A stretch of DNA of 64,000 bases from Druceiella hillmani (taxonomy: Eukaryota; Arthropoda; Insecta; Lepidoptera; Hepialidae): assembly GCA_039881145.1 (NCBI GenBank), contig JAYKKI010000007.1:44764501-44828500 (forward strand). Reading direction: 5' to 3'. The notes under the pieces are model-generated. The model had not been told where the DNA came from and searched no databases. It saw nothing but the letters and a program-made list of their open reading frames with translations. Both the position numbers and the translations under genes were made by a program. Positions 47,154 through 59,575 of this stretch are shown here, piece after piece (the first letter of the stretch is position 1; each line of letters starts with the position of its first letter).

Positions 47154-47223
47154 AAATTCGAATAATTTCAACTAGCTTATCATTAAATAAATTCGAATAA
47201 TTTCAAATAGCTTATCATTAAAT
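47154..47223 (+). repeat. 35-bp tandem duplication
   Basis: Two units starting AAATTCGAATAATTTCAA at 47154 and 47189, differing at one base. Confidence 0.9.
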
Positions 47224-48772
47224 AAGTAGTTTCAGATATTGATGCCATAACAAATTTTATCCTTACTTCTAAGTTGCCAAATAGCAAAAAAGATAAAATT
47301 AAAGTTACGTCATCATCATCATAGTTCTTTAAGTCTAAGAATCGGTGACGCCCCTGGGGATGATTTTAGTCGCGAACTCCATCTAATGGCATAGGTTTTT
47401 TTGAAATGTAATAAAAATATTCTAATGATATTTTTATATGACATTTTCTTCGCAATATATGAGCATCCAATTCATTTTGGAGTGGCATTTTAACCATGTA
47501 TGTCTACAATTCGAGAAAAGAAACGATATAGTGGCCATATAACATACCATCGACGTTTTCTGGTGATAAATGTGTGACACTTGATTACAGTACTTTTATT
47601 TTTTTCATGTGAAGTGGCCTTAGCTTGCATAACGTATCCAACCAAACTCATTTATAATACCTAAATATGGTATAGTGCATTATGTTAAAGCATTTCAATG
47701 ATTCATAAAAACAATACATTCTTTAGTCTTTCAAAAGTCTAATCACATATTCACTCGTAATCTCACAATATAACATCATCGCATTCAATAATATTTACTA
47801 TTTTCTATCGCGTACTACAAATCACAAATGATCAAGCCTGTACTTCGATGTAAATGTAACCGTTTTCTTTCGGAGTAAAATCCACCACATACAATTTTAA
47901 ATAATTAACATTTGTTTGTAATGAATTGGTTTCAGCATTTCGGCTCAACAGGAAGTTTATCATGGACATTAACGATAATGGCTAGAAATTTGTAAATTCA
48001 ATTCCCAACCGACTTGAAAAGTTTTTTCATTTCACTCGTACTTTTTCATACTTGGCTAATGAACAACTAAAAACTGCATTTTATCCTTATCTTAAAAACA
48101 AAAATGCTGCACTTATGTTGAAAAACATGTAACCAGGAGCTCTTATTTCTGCCACTTATGGGGCTGTGAATATACTTAAGTGACCTCATTTTTCCTGCAT
48201 AGTCTTTATAACATTCGTTATAACGACATTTAAAAAATAATATTACAATCAACTTGAATTAAAACTGATAAATGAAAAAGATATAAGAAACCAATTATTT
48301 TTCTTAAGTCTATGAAAGATATGCTGGACAATACATATTTTCATTGTGCAAAATAATATTAATATTTGTAATAAGTTAATATAAATTATGGGTATCATTA
48401 ACTTTTTAAATTTGTATATTTATCAAAGTGTGCACGGAATATACTTCACCGTTTTATACAATTTATTGTCTATAAGTTTATCAAGCGCGTATCATACACC
48501 TATCATGTGACAAGTTACTAAACAGATTTTTATTTAGTTTCCAATTTTGTATAGCTAACGATCTTACAAATTATATACAAAATTGGTATCTATATACATT
48601 ATATAAAATTGGTCGTACATGTCGTAAATTCGTCAATGGTCTAGAACATTGTAGAATTCCCACACTTTTTTTTATACTCCCTCACTTCCCCATTCTCTTA
48701 ATAATTTTCATTTCTTTTAACATTAATAATACATTACAATTTTAAGAACATATTTGAACAAAAAAAAAGAAA

Positions 48773-48776
48773 TATA

Positions 48777-48837
<61 letters not shown>

Positions 48838-48838
48838 C
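48773..48838. repeat. (TA)n microsatellite
   Basis: A TA tract of about 66 bp, with GTA and CATA interruptions. Confidence 0.95.
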
Positions 48839-50095
48839 TATACACTTAGTTTGTGAGATAGTCATGTACAAAATAGAAAACAGTAATAAAAAAGAGAAGT
48901 TTTTTGTCACACATGTTTTTTATATAAAAAAATGTATGAGATATGAATAAATTTACGACTAAAAAAACCAAACGGAATATTTGCTGCTGATTTTTAATAT
49001 AATTCCATAAATTTTTTCTTAAGTTTATAATCCAGGCAAACAAATTCAAAAGAAAATGCTAGTTGTAAATAGATGTACCAACGATATAAAATAGAAATAG
49101 TCCACACTAACTAAATACGGGCAAAAGTATGCAAATAAAGTGAAAATGGAAATGTTATCCGCAAAGACCCTAATTACATGTCTATTGTGTGGGAGTAATT
49201 AAGAAAAAGAAATTAACTGCTCAGAAATAATGAACACGAGGGACGGAAATTACATCGACCACGCGTGAGGAAAATTAGTTTTAGGCTGATGTATCAAGTC
49301 GATTACATCTCTGTGGTAATATGTGTTCTGATGTAGATATTTGGGTGTAACGATCCATTTTGTTACATTCGTGTAATAAAATATACCTGCCTGGGTAGAA
49401 CTCGCAATACGAAAGGTCCCTACGCATTTTGGTATGTATAAACCTTTAAGGGTACATAGTATTTCTATTAAACTATTTACAATTATTAATATTATTTTTC
49501 ATCAAGTAAATTTATTGCCTAATTCATCTTTTACAATCGGAATAATATCGTGGTTCTCTCAAGTTTAGAATCATCTTACAGTTTTCAGATAAACTTTAGA
49601 TAAATTTTCATTATCACTGTTTTCTTCATAATTTTGAATTCAGCAATTTCGGGAACGGGGAAAATATACTTTTATGGACATTTTCACCAATAACTGTGCT
49701 AAATAAAACTCTGAAAATGTTTCGGAATTCCTTATAACTTGCTCTTAAAATTAATTCCATACAATGGATGAACTGAAAACAAATAAGAAACGTCTTTGAC
49801 TGCCTCAAAAATTTCCGTATTTAATTTTAATAAAATTTTGAATATTTCTGAGTGTTAACTACTAAAATACATGCAGGTAAATATTCTTTATTGTTACGCC
49901 AAATTATAAGCTTCTACGTCAAATTGTTTCTGAAAAAAAATATGGACGTTTTTAGCAATATCTCCAAAGCTATCTTAAACAAAATAGTAAAATAAATAGA
50001 TTTGCAATCCTCATAAACTAATATTTCCATAAATGCCGATATACAGGCACCTAAAAAAACATGCAAAATATCTTAAAAAATCATGTATTTTATTT

Positions 50096-50935
50096 CATCA
50101 TCATCAGACTATTCCCGCCATTTTAACCCGGGTTGTCTCAGGGCCTCTTCTGGCACCCCTAACATCCCTCCTCATACAAAAAGGAGGACCTTGGAATAAT
50201 AGTGTCCTGTATCTACAATTTTAGCGCTTTCATCCGACAGGGTTAGAGTTCGTCCCTCCAATGAATCATTTAGGATTTATATTTTATTAAGAACGGGTTT
50301 AGCAAACGCTCTAAATTACTCAAGATTCGATCTATTCTCAACCAAATCTCGGTGACTAAAGATACCAAATTCTGAAGCTCTGCATGATTCTATTTTTCTA
50401 TTAAGACGCATGCCCTCTAACTAAACTCTACGCGCATCATCGTGCTCACTGCAGTGGGACAAAATATAATTAATATCATGCATCTCAAAACCACAGGTAC
50501 AGGGCGAGCTATCTCTATGGGCAAATTTATACAAATTGGCACGGAATGAGCCATATCCCCTCTAAAACTGCGAAGTGTAATAATCGATGACAAGCCTGTT
50601 ATTACGCAACCGTTCGGATACTTCGGGGAAATGTGGTCTAGTCTTTTCCCCCTTTGAATCAGGGGAGGACCACCTAGTTTGCCAATGAGCATCGATGATC
50701 TCCAAAATGTGCCTCTTTCTATGAACTAGGGATTCATCAGCCAAAAACTCAGTGTAACCGACCAGCATCAAAACTCTTATTTCGTGCCAAGACGAAGTTA
50801 GCGGCGCGTTCTGCAATCGTGAGGTCGGCAAGCAAGGGACCCGCCAAAACCGGCAACGCATCCATTGATTGCTCATCGTCAGACTATAACCATTCACTGC
50901 TAGACCTAGGCCTTTTCCAAGGCACACCACCACAC
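50096..50935 (-). pseudogene. non-LTR retrotransposon C-terminus (RT tail and zinc knuckle)
   Basis: Minus-strand reading: RRAHILEI-type HRKRHILEIIDAHWQTRW, then KTRPHFPEVSERLRNN, YYTSQF, a frame change, GYGSFRANLYKFAHRDSSPC and TCGFEMHDINYILSHCSEHD. This is the end of Jockey/R1-like ORF2 proteins: W-Q-x-R-W, L-T-G-H-G-x-F-x-x-Y-L, then the Cys-His knuckle C-x-C-x(7-8)-H-x(4)-C, here with His replaced by Asn at one position. On the minus strand the unit ends in a TGATGATGATG tail (plus-strand CATCATCATCA at 50096-50106), typical of a non-LTR 3' end. It is 5'-truncated near 50935 and has at least one frameshift. Clade is inferred. Confidence 0.75.
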
Positions 50936-51139
50936 ACAGTCCTCAGCTTTCCGCGTCCAACCGCTCCTCAGCTTTCCGCATCCAACCGACTAGTTCATCT
51001 TGCCAAAGGGTGTAACACACTGCGCTTCGAAGTTTGTGGTCTACACTCGAGAACTCGTCTACACCATCTTATTTGTTATTGGTTCTTCAGCAAATATGGA
51101 GTCATTGCATAATGAGTAGTCATTATATTTACAATAATA
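50936..51139. other. short less AT-rich stretch between two elements
   Basis: Contains a 22-bp near-duplication (CCTCAGCTTTCCGC, CATCCAACCG; 50941-50990). It may still be retrotransposon coding sequence, but I could not read a frame. Confidence 0.3.
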
Positions 51140-51329
51140 CTAGCTGCGGTACCCGACTTCACTCATGGAGTTGATATGATATTGTGTTGGAATAAAAGGA
51201 TAAACTTTAAAATATAAGAAGTAAAAAATGTTTATTGAAAATGTATTCCAACTATTTACAGTACTTGTTTATAAACAACATTTTTCATTTTGTTATACGG
51301 AATACATAAGGACACATTTTTCGTATTTC

Positions 51330-54300
51330 CTACTCGAGAGCAAGCTACGTATAGTTAAACGTGAGAAAAGCTGGGATCTTTGATGTTGATGCCGCAATGT
51401 TTTAAAGTTTGTCCTTGCGCTTTGTTAATTGTAAAACTTTAGGCTAATTTGATTGTAAACTGCAGTCTTTTAAATTGGAATGGCAGTAGTTTTCTGGGGA
51501 TAAATACTGTGTGTCCTTGGTCTTTTCCAGCCATAAATTCGGATTCACCTTTGACGATCACCCCTCGATCGTGTCGATCAGTTTGCATATTTTCTCTTCA
51601 CCGGGATTTTTTTTTAATGTTAAAGTTGATTATTGTCGACAATACTACTTAGCTCGACAATACTACTGGTTGTTATTGTCGACAACACTATTTTTAGTTG
51701 CCAAAATTACCTTCTCAAATAGCCACTCTGGACTGGTACAGTTGCGAACAATGTTTGGGTAAATTTGGTCGATGAGTTCGTTCTCAGTAGTGGCTATGTT
51801 GAGTTCAGTGAGGCCGGTCGTATGATCAGTAAGATATGTGCCTTTGCCTATTCGTAGAAGTTTTTGAGGAAAATGTGCTGTTGTTTCATTAGTCGCATTA
51901 TTTATATGTATGGCCAGAGATATTATTTTTCAAGCATGCATTAATTTCGTCTGCTGGTGTTAACTTGGAGAAAACTGGAAGTGTTCGTCGAAAATCTCCT
52001 GAAAGTATGAATAGACTTCCTCCCATCACTTCAGAGTCTCCTCGCAAGTCTTGTAATATTTTATCTATGGTTTCGAGTGATTTTTCAATGTGCCTTTGTG
52101 TATTCGTCCCAGAAGATAATTTTAGTTTGTTTTAGAAGTTCACCCCGTACAGATGCTCTTGAGATTTTATATATTGAACGGTAGTTATAGGGTGGAATGG
52201 GCAGTTTCTTCTCCTTCCATAAATATGTGTTTTCCATGAGTTGTTTAGCATGTGTTTCTGCCAGCAATAAATTTATTAAAAACATTTTCGCGGTTCCGCC
52301 TGGCGTGTCCGAGTAAATACTTTGGCCAGTGTTGTTGTTAACCCGGTACATGATAAGATTGTAATTTTTTTTATTGTCATTAAAAAATGGTTTGTTGTGA
52401 GCAATGTATTGAAGTATTTAATTGGTGTTGTACCTTTTTCCTTTGTAATTTCGAAGTCTAGCACACTGGAAGAATCTTTTCATAATACTGGCATCCCAAA
52501 TTGTATAAAGGTATATTTTTTTGTTCCTAAACATTTATTTTCTAGGCGAATGAGTGCTTCATTTAAATTGTCGTCGTGGAATTTCATAGCCAGTTCTGGA
52601 TGAGATTGTCACTCATACTCTCTTTAAAGAAGTTCCATAGCTGTTTGGGATTCGATGGGTAACTTGTTTTTAATATTATGGCGAATAAGTCTCTGAATTT
52701 TTCAGCTGAGGCTGTGAGTGAGGCTTCTTGTATTAATTTCCAGTGGTTGTCGTTTTCCAGTAGGCCTGAGCGTTGGCATGTTTATTTCTACGTCTGCCAT
52801 AGGTAACCATCAACAGTCTTGAAACTTGTTTATCACCGTATTTCATGTACCAACATATAGAGATAGAAACATTCGGGGTTGTTCAAATGTGCGATGTTTA
52901 CTCGGCCTACTGCGTTAGTTTTCATAATTCCTGGATGATCCTTTACAGGAATTGCGTGTTTTCGTCGTTGAAAGATTTATCTTGTTGTGTTTCACTTATA
53001 ATAGATAAGGATGTCGACATGTAATAATGTTTTCGTGAATGGATCCGTTTGGCACAGTTGGAAAAAAGCTGTTAATGTTGTGTTCTTAGATGGTTTGCTT
53101 GTCATTTTTCCGGGGGTGTCTTTTGTGAAGTAAACTCTCTGTCTATTCTCAAAATGTACTGCTAGGTATTAAATAGTTGGTTAGTGTTCGTGTATGGGAA
53201 AACCAAAAATCCACCACATTGATTTCTTACTGTTTATGTATCTTTCCATTTGGTACATGAGGATCTCATCGTTTCTATTTGGTTGTTGGCTGTCTATGGC
53301 TATTTGAAATACTGCCATGTCATTGCTTTTGTCGCGTCTCGAAGGTGGGTGTATTCTTCTGTGCATAATTTCTTCCGATTCATCTTATATAAGCATCCGT
53401 TCCGCTTCTATTTTTGTATATATATCTACCAGGAATTGTTGGAATACACGGCGATTGTTGAGAATGCGATTGTATATTTCATTGTTCCTAATCGTTAAGC
53501 GGTAAGCATAAAACTCCTTTGAAGTGACTCCTAAAACTCCTTTGTTTGTTTCTTCGTCTGTTTCAGGTCAAATTTTGTTTCACATTAAAATGATATCCGT
53601 CCTCGCCGTGCAAAGATATTAATGGATGTTGGAGTGCATAATATGAACAGTGTGTCTCTGCAATGCGTCGTAGTCCTTCTGTTCTTCGTTGTACAATTAT
53701 GGCACGGCTTGTGTTTTCATTGTCCACAATTACGATGGCGACTTCGTCTATATGAGGTGCATTGAATCGACGTTCGTGTTTTTCATATGGTCTCTTGTCG
53801 GCTCGAATTATAATATTACAGTCATCAGAAATCATTTGGTCTAGTGTTGTTTTGAATATGTGAAGAAATCAATTGTATTCTGTACATCCTGGATTATTTC
53901 CCGTCTCAATCCACTGATATTTGCGCATTATAGATCAATTTCTGTTTCTTCATTTCCGATGAAATATACTTGCAGAAATTTGTAGTCTTCGTTGGATAGT
54001 AGTAGTAATGTTCTCATTTTGTGATAGATTTGTCCTTGGATGGAAAAAACATAATCGATTTCATCTTTGTTAGTGTTCATCAAAGTGACACCGAAAGAAG
54101 TCATTTGGAAGCAGACGTTTTAAGCTTTTATACTTTGAAGAAAGTGTTTTGATTCTGAAATTTCCCCTGGTCAAGTAATTTAGAAATTCCTGCGGAGGTG
54201 CTTCCGTTGATAGTAATGAATTCCATTCATGCAACTGATTCCTGGTGTTTCTCTACTGAATTTGTTTGCATTGCAATATTGGCAGATGTTATCCATTTTT

Positions 54301-54600
54301 CGATTATGGCGTATTTGTGTTTGTTATATTCTTTCGTCGGGTCGTAGTAGAATGCTTCATTTGTTCGGTTGTACTGTTTACTTGTCCTCGTCCGCGCTTC
54401 CCGTATGTTCACTGGTGGCTTGTGTTCGCAGTCTTTTATTATAAGATTGTGTTGTAATTCTTGATTCTTCAATTCATTCATTTTGTTGCTCTTCAGTTTT
54501 TCTGCTTCTCACCATGCTCGTTCGTTAAACGTGCTTCGCGCTCTTCGATTGTTTCGTTTTTTCGCTGTTATTTTTGTTTCCGCCGTTTTGCTTCAGAACT
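51330..54600 (-). pseudogene. Helitron Rep/helicase pseudogene
   Basis: A Helitron protein combines an HUH nuclease (rolling-circle Rep) with a Pif1-like helicase. Minus-strand blocks in order: EARTRTSKQYNRTNEAFYYD and PTKEYNKHKYAIIEKW (54.4 kb); IIRADKRPYEKHERRFNAPH, AETHCSYYALQHPLI, HGEDGYHFNV (53.8-53.6 kb); a SKEFYAYRLTIRNNE-type block; MAVFQIAIDSQQPNRNDEIL, FGFPIHEH (53.3 kb); PSKNTTLTAFFQLCQTDPFT; LFAIILKTSYPSNPKQLWNF; then the helicase: Walker A DTPGGTAKMFL (usual GGTGKT mutated), IIFWDEYTKAH (Walker B), SGDFRRTLPVFSKLTPADEI, and TINKAQGQTLKHCGINI followed by YVACSR. Between EYTHLRDAT-like sequence and MAVFQ some 250 residues are missing, exactly the HUH/Tyr catalytic core. Several stops and frameshifts. 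Not functional. Confidence 0.9.
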
Positions 54601-54797
54601 GGCAAGATCTCCTGCTCTTTTATGTTTGAACAATCTATAAAACATAAATGAAATGAACTTTCATTAAGAAATACACTAAGTACACTTTAAACCCTTTTCA
54701 CATTTTATTTTCGTTTTATTTTATGTCACTGTATCACTTCGATTACTTGCACTTCACTGTTTGTTTTTATTCACTTACTCAACTTTACTGATAAGAA

Positions 54798-54848
54798 ACT
54801 GACGAACTATGGATCTTGCTTCATATACTCCCAACCAATACCCATTGG
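54798..54848 (-). promoter_or_regulatory. core promoter: CCAAT palindrome, TATA-like box, initiator
   Basis: Read on the minus strand: CCAAT/ATTGG palindrome (54835-54848), TATATGA (54827-54821), TCAGT initiator (54802-54798). From the first T of the TATA-like box to the A of the initiator is 27 nt, the spacing of a TATA-Inr promoter. A second TCAGT lies 10 nt downstream. The transcript would start with an A-rich leader (GTGAATAAAAACAAAC, then GTGAAGTGCAAGTAATCG) and run into the Helitron frames. Confidence 0.6.
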
Positions 54849-54873
54849 TCCCCACCCCTCCAAAAAAAGCGTC

Positions 54874-55089
54874 GAATGGTCCACAATGTTCCCGAACATT
54901 CCACAACATTTGAGAGTGTTCTGGAATGTTCCACAACAATCTGGGATGTTCCCGATCGTTCCACACTATTCTCACGAACATTTCACAATATTCCAGAATG
55001 TTTTGGAATGTTCTCAAATGTTGTGGAATGCTATCGAATACTCTCGAATATTCTGAACTATTCTAGAAATTTCTAAATGGCGAAACTTC
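54874..55089 (-). promoter_or_regulatory. heat shock element array (~40 units)
   Basis: Starting at 54874, GAA and TTC triplets alternate every 5 bp: 20 slots to 54971, a 2-bp phase change, then 21 slots from 54976 to 55078. By my count 22 of 41 slots are exact GAA or TTC and most others match 2 of 3; the GAA/TTC alternation is never broken. Perfect three-unit elements (TTCCCGAACATTC at 54889-54901, TTCTGGAATGTTC at 54919-54931) meet the HSF binding consensus. It sits about 45 bp upstream of the TATA-like box, the usual place in hsp promoters. It could also be described as a decayed ~10-bp minisatellite. Confidence 0.7.
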
Positions 55090-55883
55090 TAGCCCTTAAG
55101 TATACCCTTTAGGTAAAAACGGGAATCTTCTTCATGGATGGGGGATAGAGAGCTATCACACCATATAACTCCCTTGATCCTATCGGGACTCGTTTCTGAG
55201 TTTTAACGACACTCACATTGTACACTTACTTTTATAATATATATTGATTATATTGACAATTAATATTATATTTAACCCCTTAACGATTACTTTTGAATAT
55301 TTTGAAATCTTAAGTATTTATACATATGCGATTTAATATGTTTTATGCTCTACATCACATTGAGCACTGCATTCTTTAAGAACTATTGTATGTAACTTGC
55401 TTGACTGCTTTCCTCTACAAACGGACAACTTAGCACCAACCTTTCAATCACCGTACTCCGTTTTTCAAAATGTATTGCCGCCAAATCATATCGAATTCAA
55501 AAGCGCTTTTATATTGATCAACGCCGCTACTTGCTGGTTCCTATATTGAAACATTTTGTATTTCATTGCTAGTAAATTGTAACGGTTCAACCGTTTACAA
55601 ATATTGATGCCACGAATGACGCAAATTCTACCGCAAGATAAGTTTTAAGTCCCATTTTATATCCCTCTATTCGCGTGTTGATACCGGAATTTGTCTTGCA
55701 AATTTCATTTAATTTTTTTATTCCAACAAAGTAACTTTTATTCCCTTAAATTAAAAGCAACGAATTTTGCTCGACGTTGTACTTGAGAATTGTCGCCAAT
55801 AACTCGCTCATTAACATTATTTATAGTTTTCGAACAAATTCAATGTGAAAAAATATTATCGATTATCGCGCTTTTAGGGTATC
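55090..55883. other. AT-rich non-coding sequence
   Basis: No gene recognised. The 5' end of the Helitron may lie in the first 150 bp. Confidence 0.4.
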
Positions 55884-55985
55884 GCACCCGAAGGGTCCGA
55901 CCAGAACCCCTATTTTTTTGACAACCTTGTCCATCTGTTTGTTTTCATAGGCTTCGAAGTTCCAAACACAAAATAAGGACTTGAA
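55884..55985 (-). repeat. dispersed repeat copy (GGTTCCGTACC family)
   Basis: The plus strand reads TTTTAGGGTATCGCACCCGA, AGGGTCCGACCAGAACCCCT, then TTGTCCATCTGTTTG. This fits a repeat widespread in insects that begins TTAGGGTTCCGTACCC and has a GTCCGTCTGTCTGT core. Confidence 0.55.
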
Positions 55986-58900
55986 CGTATATTGGCACCG
56001 AACTAGAAAGAAAATTAAAGCTATATCTTTAATATTTATAAATTCTCCCCTATGTGTAAAAAGGTTAAAAACTTGTTTTTGTAAATTATGTGGAGTGTTG
56101 CTGAAAAAAGCTCTTTTAGTATAGCAAAATTCTGCTCGTAATTTTTTTTAACTGATAAACAAAGATTTGATTTACCATGGAATTTGTCATTAAGCAGAAA
56201 CTTAATTGCATAGAAAACTGTTCTCATTAATATTTGTCGTATGCCATACTTAAACAAAAAAATATAAAAAAATGTCTATGTTTAATAATAGAAAAACTAT
56301 AAGTAATCAAATAGAAGTACGTTGAGAAATGTTTATATTTAATATCAAAGATGTACTAGGCTATATATTTACTTAAATAATATGAATAGTATAAATAATT
56401 TTATAAATACAATATGCATTCTTAAAAGTTTAAATATACGTAAGTGTGTACTGTCCCTAATAATGTGCGTTTACTCGTGCGTAACTTAAAACCCTCTTTG
56501 AAAAATTTATTTAAATGAAGAAAAGGAAAACTGAAACAAAAAAAAACAGAGACTAAATAAGATACATAAAATTTACAATTGAAACGTTACATCATAAAAA
56601 TAGGTTTTAAAATTAATAATAACTGGGATTAGCTATATTTAATTGTGAATATCCTTTTAAAAAATATCTTTAAAACTTTAAACTTAAATTAATAAAAAAA
56701 TATATTTTTCGCCATAATTACCATATTTATGTTCTCTTAAATGAATTGTACTTTAAAAGTGTTCTATTACCATGTGCAACTGGCTTATTTATTCCATTCC
56801 AACGTAAAGAACATTTCAAATATTGCTTTAAAAAAGTAAACTAACGGATGCCTAAGGGAAAATATAATTTCCTTCGCACCAACAAATTTTCACATGTCCA
56901 TCTTTCAATCACCGAATTTTTAGCCGTTGTGTTAACGACAATACGTTGCATCCATGAAGATATTTTTTACTTAAAGAAATGTTTGATCCATAAGTAGTGA
57001 AAATTTTCAAGTTCAAAGTAAAAGATCATCATTTTTTTGCAACAACAATACGATACGAGTAGGAAAAAAATCATTGCACGTTTATTTCAAATACCAGTGC
57101 GATTTATTTGTTCATTAGACATTAACACAAAATTTAAAAAGAAACATATAAATAAATATTTATCAACCCACGCCATTTATTAGACCGTATTTCTTGCCAA
57201 AATCATGACACCTAATCGGAAAAATATAAAGGTAACATAAAATTTACTGGAGCTACAGCAAAGTCGATATTATGTTCAATCATTTCAACATAAAACTTGA
57301 CACATGTAATGAAAATTACATTCTTTATAACAAAATCCGATAACAAAAATTTAAAATCCGAAAATTTTCCAATAATAAAACGAGCCACATTTTAAATGGA
57401 AATTAAAATATTTTTCCGTATAAGTATTTATATACCGTTTCGTTTTCATAGTGTTTCCCTTTTACATCGATTAACTTCATTATAACTTTATTGCGACCGC
57501 AAATACCTTTTTATGGAAACAATATTTACATGTCATAAAATATCCAAGACGTCAAAACCATTATCATTTGCCATTTATCTACAAAACGCAGCCCATATTA
57601 CTGATTTTCCCAAAATGTAAATAATACTATATTTTATTCAGTGACTTATATACGGCAAACCCAGAAGTATATATATTCTTATTTTTATTACCCTATTTAA
57701 GAATCTGGAGAAGCCACAAAAATGTGATAATTTATATTTCTAATACTATTTATACAAAAATATAACAATATATACACATTTCTTCTCGGTATTCTGTTTC
57801 ATCTATAATCTGGAACGTTCTTACAAGCGTACAAAAAGTAATATATTGTAACAAAACAAACATAAATAGTGTCAAAGTGTCATCTGGTGTCAACGTGTAA
57901 ATTCCTAAAAATACTGTATTCACCGATATATTTAATATAAATAGCTCATATCGATTCTAATTATAACCACAAACACCCCTGAACACAAATAAATATATTT
58001 AATACTACTAGCTTCCGTAAATACTTCCCCATATTTAGGTATTTATTTCTTGACAATCCCCTTCCAACTCACAAATTTGCCCAGAGCATGGGACATATGG
58101 AAGTACTAAAAGAACAAATGGTTATAAAATGTAGTACAAGTAATAACGAAAAAGATGGAAAACACATAGCAATTCCAATATCTGCTACTTTGACTACTAT
58201 TTAGTCGTCACCCAGCAATAAAATTCTAAACTCCATTCTAATCAACGGAGCGGAAAGCAAATCCCGGTAACTCGTAACTTTTCTGACAGATTTCAGTGAT
58301 ATGACTGTGGAATATGAGATTATTATCCATTAATTACATCGCGATCCCGTACGGATAACACCCTTTCATGTATAGTTCCGTCGGTAGCTCATAACTGTAC
58401 ACAACTGTGAACACTGAAAAAATTCACAAAGATAATAAATACCTCTTAAACCATCTTACTTAAATTCTATACACAATTTGTTTCCTTATAACATAGTGTT
58501 TATCATCCAATACATCAAATGTACTTTAATCACCCCCTTAAAAATTTCCCCATGAATATCTTTGTACGTTAACTACTGAGTTATCTACGTTTTCAGTTTT
58601 GAACGTTAACTACTAAGTTATCTATGTTTACTACTACTTCGTATCTAGTTTTGAACATTAACTACTGAGTTATCTATGTTTACTACGCCAAACTTCAATT
58701 TTCTGAATAAAACACTTTCCGAGAATAGCATATGGGACAGACAGACAGATCAGGACTTGTATGTGAGGTTAATTTTCTTTCGTTCTGAGGTACAAAACCC
58801 TGAAAAGTATGTCTAAGAATTCTACACACCATTTTGATTTTTGACAATTAGCTATATTATATAATCCCATCAGAAATAGAATAGTATTGCAAATAAATTA

Positions 58901-59355
58901 CAAAAGGCTTAACATGCTATCGGCACAAATTTATGTTTTAAATTACTTCGACAAACATATGTTAAAATTGTTTGCCTTCTGGTTAGAAGCGCAAGTTGGC
59001 GCCTGATAAATATGTCGATGCTAGCAATTTAATTCCGCTGCGGATGAGCGCAACTAGACTGCAATTTTACCACTGCAGTGGAAGAGTTAGCAGACTGCAC
59101 CGGAAATTCGATGTGAAAATGTCGCCAGTTAGCAGATTACCACTACAATAATGAGAATAATCATGTATTAAAATCAACTCAACGTGTAAATATTTGACGT
59201 AGATAAAATTTTCAAACGGAAGATATTTTGCAGAAAGTTTCCAATCTATTTGAATGGCGATCAAACTAGGCGAGTATATCATTTGTATCTCATTTTTATG
59301 CTAAGAAAGCGTTACTACATAAAACAAATCAGTTAAATAATCAAATTATATATTT
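55986..59355. other. long AT-rich non-coding region
   Basis: Contains a GACAGACAGACAGATCAGGA copy of the dispersed repeat at 58735-58810 (ending TGAGGTACAAAACCCTGAAA) and a three-unit repeat at 58566-58690. A less AT-rich patch at 58980-59110 (GCGCAAGTTGGCGCCTG; CACTGCAGTGG) is unrecognised. No gene found. Confidence 0.45.
58566..58690 (+). repeat. three-copy short repeat
   Basis: CGTTAACTACTGAGTTATCT and close variants, with TTTTGAAC preceding the later two, occur near 58567, 58604 and 58659. Confidence 0.8.
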
Positions 59356-59575
59356 AAAGGTTATTGGGAAAAAGCTGTTGGGGAAATGTGGTTTACTCAT
59401 AAAGAAACTGATGTTTTCAAAAATGTCGGGAAAACTCAGCATAAAAATGTATTTGTTTGTTATTTCGTACCTCACAAGAGAAAACGTAGCCCTTATTAAA
59501 TCACTCACATGTCTCTCTGTCTGTCTGTTACAGCCATTTTTTTTTGCAAACCACTTTACGTTATAACTTGAAATT
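59356..59575 (-). repeat. 220-bp repeat, inverted copy 1
   Basis: Reverse complement of 60609-60828 with the same length and only a handful of substitutions. Contains GTACCTCACAAGAG, a CACTCACATGTCTCTCTGTC core and TTACAGCCATT. Homology with the copy at 7445-7810 continues beyond 59575 to about 59725 (CACTCAAAAATATTTGAATC; GTATCGTTCGAAAGGACTAG), so this copy is longer than the partner at 60609. The open frames in both copies are by-products of the repeat. Confidence 0.9.

Larger units (their letters stand above)
40567..50095. other. long non-coding region with microsatellites and decayed repeats
   Basis: About 9.5 kb without a recognisable gene. It holds TA tracts at 42005-42035 and 48773-48838, a TA/TATG tract at 42229-42315, repeated TTTAGGTA(T/C)GTGT motifs near 41620-41690, GATAGACGAACTCATAGACA near 43050 (dispersed-repeat core), a minus-strand copy of the same family near 45715-45800, a 35-bp tandem duplication at 47154-47223, and a possible LINE tail (ATC)n near 47305. 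The open frames at 42420-42701, 46259-46528 and 46537-46833 have no known similarity. Confidence 0.45.
51140..55090 (-). mobile_element. Helitron, internally deleted, with its own promoter region
   Basis: The minus-strand 3' end is GTGAAGTCGGGTACCGCAG plus CTAG at 51140-51143, followed by T, as expected for a Helitron (CTRR before T). Coding relics run from about 54.6 kb (N-terminal domain) to 51.33 kb (helicase motif VI). Upstream lies a heat-shock-type promoter region (54798-55089). The 5' TC terminus was not identified, so the upper limit is set at the end of the HSE array. Minus-strand orientation, order of domains and the 3' end all agree. Confidence 0.85.
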
